Shown: piece after piece, positions 6,967 to 13,698 of the stretch | Layout: the number at the start of each line of letters is the position of its first letter | How positions within the stretch are numbered: position 1 is the stretch's first letter | Source of the DNA: a virus | IMG/VR virus record: IMGVR_UViG_3300043410_001734 | Coordinates: 1-44,852 of that record | Reading direction: 5' to 3' (one strand) | DNA length: 44,852 bases | Notes under the pieces: generated by a model | The model's database searches: none | What the model was told of the DNA's origin: nothing | What the model saw: the letters and a program-made list of their open reading frames with translations, nothing else | Program-made: the position numbers and the translations under genes

Positions 6967-7157
6967 CCAATTTTTTCGATCCGGGCTCTCCAGAAGTAGT
7001 CTGGGCTACCACCTTCTTCCCAATGTGCCGCATATTTTTCGGCTTCTTCCAGGGTAGTAAAGAACTTGGTATCGTTAGGATCAACACGCTGTCCCCATCC
7101 ACGCTCGTATTCAGTAACAGTTACTTTGAACAGACCGTTTAGTTTGACTTCAGACAT
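6963..7157 (-). CDS. Small soluble protein of unknown function (64 aa)
   Basis: The protein reads as a compact alpha/beta fold: a strand with LFKVTVTEYERGWGQR, then a TLEEAEKYAAHWEEG helix and a final YFWRARIEKIG strand. It has its own early promoter (7189-7217) and an AAAGGAG ribosome-binding site. I know the general pattern from other phages but not a function. Confidence 0.75.
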   Translation of the reverse strand: MSEVKLNGLFKVTVTEYERGWGQRVDPNDTKFFTTLEEAEKYAAHWEEGGSPDYFWRARIEKIG

Positions 7158-7188
7158 TTTGGGCTCCTTTCTCTTTTACTACAGTTTT

Positions 7189-7217
7189 ATAGTAACAGAA
7201 CATGCCATTTTGGTCAA
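7189..7217 (-). promoter_or_regulatory. sigma70-type promoter
   Basis: Minus strand: TTGACC (7212-7217), a 17-nt spacer and TACTAT (7189-7194), about 30 nt before the ATG at 7157. It lies directly after the terminator of the phasin-like operon. Confidence 0.75.
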
Positions 7218-7222
7218 CCAAT

Positions 7223-7252
7223 AAAAAAGCCCCAATTTATGGGGCTTTTTTT
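7223..7252. terminator. Bidirectional rho-independent terminator
   Basis: A GCCCC/GGGGC stem with A/T extensions (AAAAAAGCCCC ... GGGGCTTTTTTT) ends the minus-strand operon 7844-7280. It has T-runs on both strands. Confidence 0.8.
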
Positions 7253-7279
7253 GTTGCTTTTTTACAACATTACGTGAAG

Positions 7280-7438
7280 TTAGTAGGTTTGACGAAACTG
7301 GCGGTAATTCCACTGTTTGATCAAATTCTCAAGATCTGCCGCATTCTGTGGATGACGACTTGCTATCCACATTTCAAATTCACTGGGAGTGCGAAACATC
7401 TCTTGTACTCTTTCCCAAAGCTCTTTAACGGAGGTCAT
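7280..7438 (-). CDS. Small unknown protein (52 aa)
   Basis: The start is the ATG at 7436-7438, overlapping the TAA of the 41-residue gene upstream (TAATG). The open frame extends further upstream but would run through that gene. The product begins MTSVKELWERVQEMF and ends in a Gln/Arg/Tyr-rich tail. It looks like a short all-helical phage protein (SEFEMWIASRHPQNAADLE). The function is unknown. Confidence 0.65.
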   Translation of the reverse strand: MTSVKELWERVQEMFRTPSEFEMWIASRHPQNAADLENLIKQWNYRQFRQTY

Positions 7439-7563
7439 TATGTTCTCTCCATAAGTTGCTGGGCTTCGCGCCACATTCCTAGACGAGCCATATGGGCCGC
7501 GGCACGGGCTGTGCCATATGCTTCTGCCCACATCCATAACCCGTCTAAAAATCTGCGAATCAC
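7438..7563 (-). CDS. Small helical protein with GTG start (41 aa)
   Basis: GTG (7561-7563) overlaps the TGA of the phasin-like gene (GTGA), and TAA (7438-7440) overlaps the next ATG. The product begins IRRFLDGLWMWAEAYG after the start residue and ends WREAQQLMERT, an amphipathic helical peptide rich in Trp, Met and Arg. The overlaps on both sides support it as real. The function is unknown. Confidence 0.6.
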   Translation of the reverse strand: MIRRFLDGLWMWAEAYGTARAAAHMARLGMWREAQQLMERT

Positions 7564-7844
7564 TTGGATTTCGCTGGAGTGAATGCTTTAGTAAAAGATT
7601 CAGCAAACTCTGCGAAGTGCTTGCTGTAGTCGTATTTGGCTGTTTCTTGAGCCGCTTTTACCAATTCTTTACTCACGGTAGTGAATGCATCAGTACCAAC
7701 CTTGACTGCTGTTTTAGCAGATTCAGCGTGTACATCAACTAACTCGGTTAGGCTTTTTGCAATCGCATCGTTCTGAATGAACTTGATTGCTTGCTTCTGT
7801 GCTGTTGTAACTGTATCAATTACGGTATCAGTAGTGTTGAACAT
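7560..7844 (-). CDS. Phasin-like protein
   Basis: The 94-residue all-helical, Ala/Thr/Lys-rich protein has the look of the PhaP/phasin family. An N-terminal segment carries several Thr and Val residues. LTELVDVHAESAKTAVK and a second amphipathic helix with VSKELVKAAQETAK follow, then a Lys-rich end. Phasins coat polyhydroxyalkanoate granules in many proteobacteria. The gene has a strong AAAGGAG ribosome-binding site, a consensus early promoter and a roughly 55-nt leader that can fold. The phage protein is shorter than most bacterial phasins, and low-complexity helices can mimic the family. Confidence 0.6.
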   Translation of the reverse strand: MFNTTDTVIDTVTTAQKQAIKFIQNDAIAKSLTELVDVHAESAKTAVKVGTDAFTTVSKELVKAAQETAKYDYSKHFAEFAESFTKAFTPAKSK

Positions 7845-7905
7845 GGTTTTCTCCTTTAGACGAAATGTTCATAATGCTATGACCCAATGCTGGCGTCATG
7901 TTTGC

Positions 7906-7934
7906 ATTATACACTTATCTATGCTGCGGTGCAA
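7906..7934 (-). promoter_or_regulatory. sigma70-type promoter for the phasin-like operon
   Basis: Minus strand: TTGCAC (7929-7934), a 17-nt spacer and TATAAT (7906-7911). Confidence 0.75.
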
Positions 7935-8002
7935 CATAGTAATGTGCCCATAGAACTGTTTTTAGTGATCAAATACTAATTTTTCCTTGGCCAAATCAAA
8001 CC

Positions 8003-8010
8003 AATAAATA
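8003..8010 (+). promoter_or_regulatory. T4-type late-promoter motif
   Basis: AATAAATA, 33 nt before the ATG of the H1-like gene. The same motif and spacing precede the plus-strand holin-like operon (12756-12763). Confidence 0.5.
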
Positions 8011-8043
8011 TTTCATCCATATCAACTTCGAAGGAGATCAAAA

Positions 8044-8355
8044 ATGGAATTAATCATCGGATTGCTAATTGTTGCAGGTTTGGGTTGGGTTTTGTATAAC
8101 TCAAACAAAAAAGCCGACACTACATCAAGTCACCCACTTGATGGTGCTACTAAGTCTGCGGGAGTAGAAACTGCTCCAGCCCCTGCACCAGTTGTAGAAG
8201 CACCAGCCAAGGTAGAAGAAGCCAAGCCAGCCAAAAAAGCACCTGCTAAAAAGGTAGCGGCTAAGAAGGCTCCTAAGCCAAAGCAGGCAGCTAAGAAGCC
8301 AGCACCAGCTAAAGCACCAGCTAAGAAGGCTCCTGCCAAGAAGCCTAAGAAATAA
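8044..8355 (+). CDS. Membrane-anchored histone-H1-like (Lys/Ala/Pro-rich) protein
   Basis: The 103-residue protein starts with a single membrane segment (ELIIGLLIVAGLGWVLY). A short polar linker and an Ala/Pro stretch follow, then about 50 residues of KAPAKK-type repeats as in histone H1 tails and AlgP/HctB-like proteins. The tail would be extremely basic. Known H1-like proteins bind nucleic acid or polyanions; here the charge is tethered to the inner membrane. It has a GAAGGAGATC ribosome-binding site, a late-type promoter motif and a strong terminator, so it is a single-gene transcript. Which side of the membrane the tail faces is not certain. Confidence 0.82.
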   Translation: MELIIGLLIVAGLGWVLYNSNKKADTTSSHPLDGATKSAGVETAPAPAPVVEAPAKVEEAKPAKKAPAKKVAAKKAPKPKQAAKKPAPAKAPAKKAPAKKPKK

Positions 8356-8380
8356 AAAAGCCCCGAAAGGGGCTTTTTTT
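8354..8380. terminator. Bidirectional rho-independent terminator
   Basis: AAAAAAGCCCC, a GAAA tetraloop, then GGGGCTTTTTTT. It ends the plus-strand H1-like gene and, read the other way, metK. Its T-run touches the metK stop codon. Confidence 0.85.
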
Positions 8381-9497
8381 ATGACTTGAATAAATTAATC
8401 TGTTCCCAGGGTAACAAACTTTTACCAAAGTGTCCATAGTTAGTGGTCTGACTATAGATAGGACGAAACAAATCAAACTGCTCAATAATTCCTTTTGGTG
8501 TTAGATCAACTAATTTTGGAATGTACTCGCTTAGATGTCTACTCAGTGCAGTATCTTCTGTTTCAACATAAAAGCTCATTGGGTCTGCTAGGCCAATTGC
8601 ATAGCTGATCTGGCAGGTAGCCCATTTAGCACCCCAACGCCCGTCTGCCACAATGTTCTTGGCAATCCAACGCATCATGTACGCGGCCGACCTATCAACC
8701 TTTGTAGGATCTTTCCCACTAAAAGCGCCACCACCGTGTGGACTATATCCGCCATAAGTGTCCACAATAATCTTCCGGCCCGTGAGCCCAGTATCTCCAT
8801 CAGGACCACCAATAACAAAACGCCCAGTAGGATTAATATGAAACTCAGTGTTGTCATCTACATACCTCGTTGGTAACACGCCGCGAATTATACCTTCAAC
8901 CGCAAAACGCACCTGTTCAATGCTGACGTCCTCGCTGTGCTGTGTAGAGCACACAACCTTGGCAATACGCACAGGACTATTGCTGTTATCGTATTCAAAC
9001 GTGACCTGACTCTTGGCATCTGGCCCAATCCAGGACCAGTCTGGGTGGTTCTTACGCATCTTAGCCAATTGTTCAACAATCTTATGGCTCCAGTAGATAG
9101 CACTAGGCATGTAGCTGTCTGTTTCATCACAGGCATAACCAAACATCAAGCCTTGGTCACCTGCACCAAAGTTATCTGTGCCCAGTGCAATGTCTGCACT
9201 CTGAGCATGTAACAGATTGGTAATTTCAACTGTGCGCCAATCAAAGCCAGGTTGCTCGTAACCAATGTTCTTGATTACTCTACGCACAGTAGAGTCTACT
9301 TCTTCGCTGTGTAGAATAGCGTTTTTGTATTCGCCAGCCAACACCACACGATTGGTAGTAACCAATGTTTCGCAGGCGCAACGGGCACTCTTGTCTTCTG
9401 TGCGTAGTGTTAGATCCAGAATAGCATCACTGATTGCATCTGCTACCTTGTCTGGGTGTCCTTCACTGACACTTTCACTTGTAAATAGATAACTCAT
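8379..9497 (-). CDS. metK: S-adenosylmethionine synthetase
   Basis: The 372-residue protein matches MetK throughout: SEGHPDKVADAISDAILD at the N-terminus, the loop GAGDQGLMFGYA, GGPDGDTGLTGRK and the phosphate-binding GGGAFSGKDPTKVDRS. MetK makes SAM from methionine and ATP. The length is only slightly under that of bacterial enzymes, and no catalytic block is missing. It is the last gene of an operon with a small membrane protein and uvsE, with ATGA coupling to uvsE. A phage would need it to supply methylation or offset host SAM depletion; a methyltransferase-like gene lies 2.4 kb away. Confidence 0.97.
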   Translation of the reverse strand: MSYLFTSESVSEGHPDKVADAISDAILDLTLRTEDKSARCACETLVTTNRVVLAGEYKNAILHSEEVDSTVRRVIKNIGYEQPGFDWRTVEITNLLHAQSADIALGTDNFGAGDQGLMFGYACDETDSYMPSAIYWSHKIVEQLAKMRKNHPDWSWIGPDAKSQVTFEYDNSNSPVRIAKVVCSTQHSEDVSIEQVRFAVEGIIRGVLPTRYVDDNTEFHINPTGRFVIGGPDGDTGLTGRKIIVDTYGGYSPHGGGAFSGKDPTKVDRSAAYMMRWIAKNIVADGRWGAKWATCQISYAIGLADPMSFYVETEDTALSRHLSEYIPKLVDLTPKGIIEQFDLFRPIYSQTTNYGHFGKSLLPWEQINLFKS

Positions 9498-10528
9498 AAA
9501 ATTTTCAATTCCTTAGCCCGGTTGTAAACCTGCTCGCTGGCAAGGTTCTTGGCTTTGCTCTCGCACATGATGTCACCCCAGGGTAAGTGACTCAAAGCCC
9601 AATCGTTTACATCCATGTTCCAATAGAAGTCGCTGTGTGCCCGAAGGTGTTGCTTTTTATGACCTCCTGCAATAAGTCTCTCAAAATCGGGACGAGTTCG
9701 GGGGCAATGAGCCAGAAGAACATCTTCCCTACTAACAGAATAGTGCAGAACAGGACGAGTACCACGCCAACTGTCAATAACACGGCGAACACGATCATCC
9801 TCTGCCAGGATGTAGTCGCCATGCGAGTTGATCCAATGATGGTGAATGTCAAGAACAAGAGCCACATGTTCACCAACAGCAAGAGTAACGTCCAATCCAT
9901 ATTTCATCTCGTCATTCTCGATGGTAATTAGATTCCTAGCCTCGGGAGTCATGCGACCCAGAGTCTGTAGGAATTTTGCAGGCCCACCGCGCCCGCTAAG
10001 ATGCACATTTATCTTAAAACCATGGTCGTGCCAAGTAGCGCCGTAGCCCATCCACCGCGCCATGTCTACATGGTATTCAAACTCTTCAATACTACGCTCA
10101 ACGATATTGTCATTGTCACTTGCAAGAACACAATACTGGCCAGGATGAAAACTGAGGCGCACGTCAAGGGCGCGAGCCACCCGTCCCACTTCTGCAAAAT
10201 GTTTTTCGGCATACGCTCTAACATCAGGTTGCTGATAAAACCAGCACCAATCAGGCTGAGTGTACATAGGAAGAATATCGCTACCAATACGCACCATACG
10301 ACGTTCATGTGGCATACCTCCAACACGTTGAACAAGTTTAAGGGTTGATTGTAGATTATCGCGTACGATGTCCCATAGGCGTTCTACTGCCACATCACGT
10401 GTCTGACGGTTGAGCCAGGCCACTGTGGTGCTACGAGTATTATGGTCCGTGCTTGCAGGACGCTTGCCTGCTACTTCTTCAGGGGCATTGATCCATTTGC
10501 AAGCAAAGCCAATTCGTTTGTGTGTCAT
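9494..10528 (-). CDS. uvsE: UV DNA damage endonuclease (UVDE family)
   Basis: The 344-residue TIM-barrel enzyme has the UVDE signature blocks: RIGFACKW at the start, MVRIGSDILPM, LSFHPGQY, the metal ligand segment ITIENDE and LVLDIHHHWIN. It nicks DNA 5' to UV photoproducts, starting an alternative excision repair. The ATG at 10526-10528 is chosen because it overlaps the stop of the upstream membrane-protein gene (ATGA); an in-frame TTG lies two codons earlier. A phage copy fits a life in sunlit water, which is inference. Confidence 0.93.
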   Translation of the reverse strand: MTHKRIGFACKWINAPEEVAGKRPASTDHNTRSTTVAWLNRQTRDVAVERLWDIVRDNLQSTLKLVQRVGGMPHERRMVRIGSDILPMYTQPDWCWFYQQPDVRAYAEKHFAEVGRVARALDVRLSFHPGQYCVLASDNDNIVERSIEEFEYHVDMARWMGYGATWHDHGFKINVHLSGRGGPAKFLQTLGRMTPEARNLITIENDEMKYGLDVTLAVGEHVALVLDIHHHWINSHGDYILAEDDRVRRVIDSWRGTRPVLHYSVSREDVLLAHCPRTRPDFERLIAGGHKKQHLRAHSDFYWNMDVNDWALSHLPWGDIMCESKAKNLASEQVYNRAKELKIL

Positions 10529-10656
10529 TTCCAAGGGTCGCGATCACTAAGTTCGTTTAAGAAAAGATCGATTATTTTAACAAAGCCAATGATTACTATG
10601 CAGAGCATTCCGAGGCCTGCAACGAACATAAGAGCTGTGACAAGATAATCGAACAT
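10525..10656 (-). CDS. Small membrane protein (43 aa)
   Basis: The product starts MFDYLVTALMFVAGLG, forms one long membrane helix (about residues 5-32) and ends in a charged tail with SDRDPWK. It directly follows a consensus sigma70 promoter and is coupled to uvsE by ATGA. The function is unknown. Confidence 0.7.
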   Translation of the reverse strand: MFDYLVTALMFVAGLGMLCIVIIGFVKIIDLFLNELSDRDPWK

Positions 10657-10663
10657 ACGCCCT

Positions 10664-10693
10664 AGTATACGCGAAATGATGTATTGCTGTCAA
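10664..10693 (-). promoter_or_regulatory. sigma70-type promoter for the uvsE-metK operon
   Basis: Minus strand: TTGACA (10688-10693), an 18-nt spacer and TATACT (10664-10669). It overlaps the last codons of the fibre gene. Part of the spacer (ATCATTTCGCGTA) repeats the promoter at 6696-6724. Confidence 0.78.
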
Positions 10694-11952
10694 CCTAATG
10701 TACCAAAACGGCTCCAAGCACCACCGCCCATGCTGACCCAACCTGCAGGACTGCCCGGCACAGGATCACTGTTAAACATAACGCTTCCACGTGGTGCGGC
10801 TGTTTTTGGAGTACCAGCACTGGTACAAATTTCCACTTGGTTTAATACTAATTTGTTAATACTTACGCTACCGTCTTTGTTGATGATCAAGTTGTCTTGT
10901 TGGTTAGCACTGATAACCAAAGACTGCTCACGAGGCACACCAAACCAGGCAAGATCACGTTGTCGTTTGCCAGCACCAAGTTCAATTTCTTCGTCCCATA
11001 CAGTGAGTGCATGTGCTGGATTCTGTGTGTTGATGCCAATTCGTTTGCCTGTGACATACAGAGTTTGACCAATAAATGAATCACCTATTGTTTGGAAATC
11101 ACGCACCACACCCAGGCGTGTGATGTTGGTATCGTTGATTGTGTAACTGAGTTTGTTGCCTTCTACTAGATTTTGTCCATTGACCAATAGCTTGTCAATG
11201 TCAATGCCATTTTCACGAATGCGTTCAAAGATGGTGTTGCTGAAGCCTTCAAACAAATCTGCATCCAAACTGGTTCTAGTGGCGTCAACTGTATTAGAAA
11301 TAATCTTTTGGAAGAATTCACTGTCCATTGGCAAGTTGCCTTTGATGTGCAGGTCACCTTCTATAACTGTTTGTCCTTTGACTTCCAGTCCCAGCGTGAT
11401 CATTTTGTTTTCAATCACAACGCCTTGATCCAACAAGGTCATTTGCACATTGGAACTTTTATCTTCTATACCAGTTGAACTGAAACTTTCAATAATGCCG
11501 CCCTTGATATTGTTACCTGATACAACCAGTGTTTTGGAATTGATTGCTTCGCCCGGAATGCTGGAGCGAGGAAACGCAAAGGTAGCAAGTTTTTTGTTTA
11601 TTTCTGTAAGAATGATTTCTCTTACAAGATGGTTAACATCAACTTCGTTGTAAAGTTTTTGTCTGACGTGATCACTGGCCAACCGTCTGGCTTCAGATTC
11701 AAAGTTGTTGACCACTGTGTCTGAAACTTGATCAAGTCTTTCTTGTACCCTACTTTGATCAACGTTCATGTTACCCAGCAAGGTATCAAGTTTGATACTG
11801 GCTAGATAATTTAATTTCTTTTCATAGTCAAAGTCTTCTAAACGTTTTTGCAACGCATTAGAAATTAGTGTGTCTACACGAGCATTAACTCGTGACTCGA
11901 TGTCTCTAACTAAGTTATTGACTATACTGTCTACTTGGCTGCTTACGTCCAT
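10690..11952 (-). CDS. Tail fibre or other virion structural protein
   Basis: The 420-residue protein begins with a long helical, coiled-coil-like part (about 1-120). Beta-rich short repeats follow (VIEGDLHIKGNLPMDSEF; GQTLYVTGKRIGINTQNP), then a Gly-rich C-terminal segment ending GSPAGWVSMGGGAWSRF. The phrase IGINTQNPAHALTV is the kind of strand-turn repeat found in trimeric phage fibres and chaperone-tailed proteins. It overlaps the methyltransferase-like gene upstream by 38 nt. Confidence 0.75.
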   Translation of the reverse strand: MDVSSQVDSIVNNLVRDIESRVNARVDTLISNALQKRLEDFDYEKKLNYLASIKLDTLLGNMNVDQSRVQERLDQVSDTVVNNFESEARRLASDHVRQKLYNEVDVNHLVREIILTEINKKLATFAFPRSSIPGEAINSKTLVVSGNNIKGGIIESFSSTGIEDKSSNVQMTLLDQGVVIENKMITLGLEVKGQTVIEGDLHIKGNLPMDSEFFQKIISNTVDATRTSLDADLFEGFSNTIFERIRENGIDIDKLLVNGQNLVEGNKLSYTINDTNITRLGVVRDFQTIGDSFIGQTLYVTGKRIGINTQNPAHALTVWDEEIELGAGKRQRDLAWFGVPREQSLVISANQQDNLIINKDGSVSINKLVLNQVEICTSAGTPKTAAPRGSVMFNSDPVPGSPAGWVSMGGGAWSRFGTLG

Positions 11953-12685
11953 TGTTTGAGAACCTTATTGAAATTACATGTTCATAATTTTTCTTGATCA
12001 AGCTCTTGTACATGATGTTCTTGTGAATCAAGAAATCCTGTGCGCCTGCGTCAATACTAAACTTTGCACATTGTTTGAAAAACATTTGTCTACAATTAAA
12101 CCCTTGCCAAGAGCCTAGTGTGCTTCCGGATATTTCATACACATTTCTAATCCATGCATTACGGTCCTGTTGATCGTAGTCATGATATTCCAAATATATA
12201 CGGTCCGAAGTTTCACCTTTTACCACACTGGGAATACTAAACTCCCTGTCCTTGAAACTTTGATTTTTGTAGTCTCTAAGTGTAGTTATCACTAGCGATG
12301 ATGCCAGATTACAAATTTTGGATAAGTTGGCTTGTTGTTCTGTTTCAGTTTCTGCAAAGGTTAAAAACTCGTCCATTGCAACCACTAGATCAAAACTGTC
12401 TTCTCCAGGCAGTGCATGATCCCATGCTAGATTTTTAATAGCAGGATTATGCTGTCGCAGATAGTCCAAAATGTCATCAGTGACCTGTGTTACAGTCACT
12501 GACACACTACTATCGTAGTTTAAGATAGCAGGGTTGAAGCCAACAAACAACACGCTACGTGGTTTTACCCCGTAATGGGCAACAACCGTGTCAATGATGT
12601 CTTGCTTTCTCTTAGCTGTTTCTTGCTGTTTACTGCTGAAACCAAATGCGTTATAGGCTATTTCCGAATAATCGATGAAATTCAT
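11915..12685 (-). CDS. SAM-dependent methyltransferase-like protein
   Basis: The 256-residue protein has a Rossmann-like N-terminal half. SVLFVGFNPAIL is at the position of the glycine-rich SAM loop, although its glycines are fewer than usual. FDLVVAMDEFLTF occupies the motif IV region, and SSLVITTLRD follows. The C-terminal half is unassigned. The substrate is unknown; virion proteins or a small molecule are possible. A late-type motif (12722-12729, minus) lies upstream. The assignment is moderate because the SAM loop is degenerate. Confidence 0.6.
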   Translation of the reverse strand: MNFIDYSEIAYNAFGFSSKQQETAKRKQDIIDTVVAHYGVKPRSVLFVGFNPAILNYDSSVSVTVTQVTDDILDYLRQHNPAIKNLAWDHALPGEDSFDLVVAMDEFLTFAETETEQQANLSKICNLASSLVITTLRDYKNQSFKDREFSIPSVVKGETSDRIYLEYHDYDQQDRNAWIRNVYEISGSTLGSWQGFNCRQMFFKQCAKFSIDAGAQDFLIHKNIMYKSLIKKNYEHVISIRFSNNGRKQPSRQYSQ

Positions 12686-12721
12686 TTTTTGTTTTTATCC
12701 CTGGCAAAAGTGTCCATATGT

Positions 12722-12729
12722 TATTTATT
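12722..12729 (-). promoter_or_regulatory. T4-type late-promoter motif (leftward)
   Basis: AATAAATA on the minus strand, 37 nt before the ATG of the methyltransferase-like gene. It is half of a divergent pair with 12756-12763. Confidence 0.5.
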
Positions 12730-12755
12730 GCCCTAGCCCAAAATCATCAGTTGCC

Positions 12756-12763
12756 CATAAATA
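12756..12763 (+). promoter_or_regulatory. T4-type late-promoter motif (rightward)
   Basis: CATAAATA, 32 nt before the ATG of the first holin-like gene, almost the same spacing as at 8003-8010. Confidence 0.5.
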
Positions 12764-12795
12764 CCTATACAATAAAATCAATAAGGAGCGTCTCG

Positions 12796-13077
12796 ATGGG
12801 AGATATATTCAAAATCATCGGTGACCTGGGAATGCCAGTAGCAGTGGCTCTTGCTGGTGGATACTTTGTGTATCTAACTATCAAACTGTTGCTAGGCGGT
12901 GTACTAGGGTCTATCAAAGGCATGGCCGGTATCATTACCGCGCTGGACAACCGTGTTAGAACAATGAACCACGATGTAGTACGCATTGATACAATCGTAT
13001 CAAATGCACTTGGTCTTAAACCAGACGTTGACCGTATTGCTCGCGCAGACGGTAAGAACGATGCAAGGAGAGACTAA
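12796..13077 (+). CDS. Holin-like small membrane protein A
   Basis: The start is the ATG at 12796, with an AAGGAG site 9 nt upstream; the open frame continues upstream without a ribosome-binding site. The 93-residue product has an N-terminal membrane helix (MPVAVALAGGYFVYLTIKLLL), then an amphipathic helix (ITALDNRVRTMNHDVVRID) and a charged tail. The layout matches small phage holin-type proteins. It is paralogous to the gene at 13231-13608 (shared ALxxRxRxxxxDxxR pattern). A link to lysis is inferred from architecture only. Confidence 0.65.
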   Translation: MGDIFKIIGDLGMPVAVALAGGYFVYLTIKLLLGGVLGSIKGMAGIITALDNRVRTMNHDVVRIDTIVSNALGLKPDVDRIARADGKNDARRD

Positions 13078-13229
13078 TGGGAAAATATCAACGTTGGTGG
13101 GATAGTCTAAGCCCACAGATGCAACGATATTTAGAAGCTCAACCAGTCTGGCATGACAGAGACCTATACAAATCTTTAGCAGTTGGATTTATCTTGGGTT
13201 TTATACTTGGTTATCTAACAAGGATCTAA
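13077..13229 (+). CDS. Small protein with C-terminal membrane helix (50 aa)
   Basis: The ATG (13077-13079) overlaps the TAA of the previous gene (TAATG). The product starts MGKYQRWWDSLSPQMQRYL and ends in a Gly-spaced membrane helix (LAVGFILGFILGYLTRI). It sits between two paralogous holin-like genes with almost no spacing, so the three products are made together and probably interact in the inner membrane. The function is unknown. Confidence 0.65.
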   Translation: MGKYQRWWDSLSPQMQRYLEAQPVWHDRDLYKSLAVGFILGFILGYLTRI

Positions 13230-13230
13230 C

Positions 13231-13608
13231 ATGGACGATATAGCACTATTAGTCAACAAGTATGGATTCCCGATTGTAATGGCTGTCGGACTAGGATACA
13301 TTATTCAGTATGTTTGGAAATGGGCAACAGAAGAAGTCAAGCCTGTTATCTCAGAAGCAAACACAGTTTTGATTGCGCTGATTGATCGTATTCGTATGTT
13401 GGACAATGACTTGATTCGACTGAATCAAAAGGTCAATACAGTTTTACATCTACGCGGTAAGATGATTGAATCAGATCGTGTTATGGAAACGCAAAAGGTT
13501 GAAGCAGCCGCTAATGCCAAGTTCCATGAAGCCATGGACGAAGCAGACCACCTAGCAAAGTTTCCCAAAGAAGAAGAAGTGAAAGAAACAAAGCCAAAAG
13601 GCAAATGA
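13231..13608 (+). CDS. Holin-like small membrane protein B
   Basis: The 125-residue protein has an N-terminal membrane helix (GFPIVMAVGLGYIIQYVW). An amphipathic segment (VLIALIDRIRMLDNDLIRLN) follows, paralogous to protein A, then a long Lys/Glu-rich tail. The conserved order is short acidic start, membrane helix, linker, ALxxRxR helix. The start follows the previous stop by one base. It is probably the third gene of a late lysis-type or membrane operon. Confidence 0.65.
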   Translation: MDDIALLVNKYGFPIVMAVGLGYIIQYVWKWATEEVKPVISEANTVLIALIDRIRMLDNDLIRLNQKVNTVLHLRGKMIESDRVMETQKVEAAANAKFHEAMDEADHLAKFPKEEEVKETKPKGK

Positions 13609-13698
13609 ACCCACCTTAGGGCACGTTAGTCGTAACGGTAAATGCGTCCGCGAAATTTCACTGCACCGCGTAGTGTGCGCCGTATAAAGTAAGCGGCA

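Noticed and set aside
8130-8339. Ala/Gly-rich frame opposite the H1-like gene
   Set aside because: It is the mirror of the KAPAKK repeats and has no ribosome-binding site.
13626-13697. Minus-strand frame reading AAYFIRRTLRGAVKFRGRI and ending at 13626-13628
   Set aside because: It looks like a small basic phage peptide, but no ATG, TTG or well-placed GTG start exists; only an 11-codon GTG frame remains. Could be a remnant.
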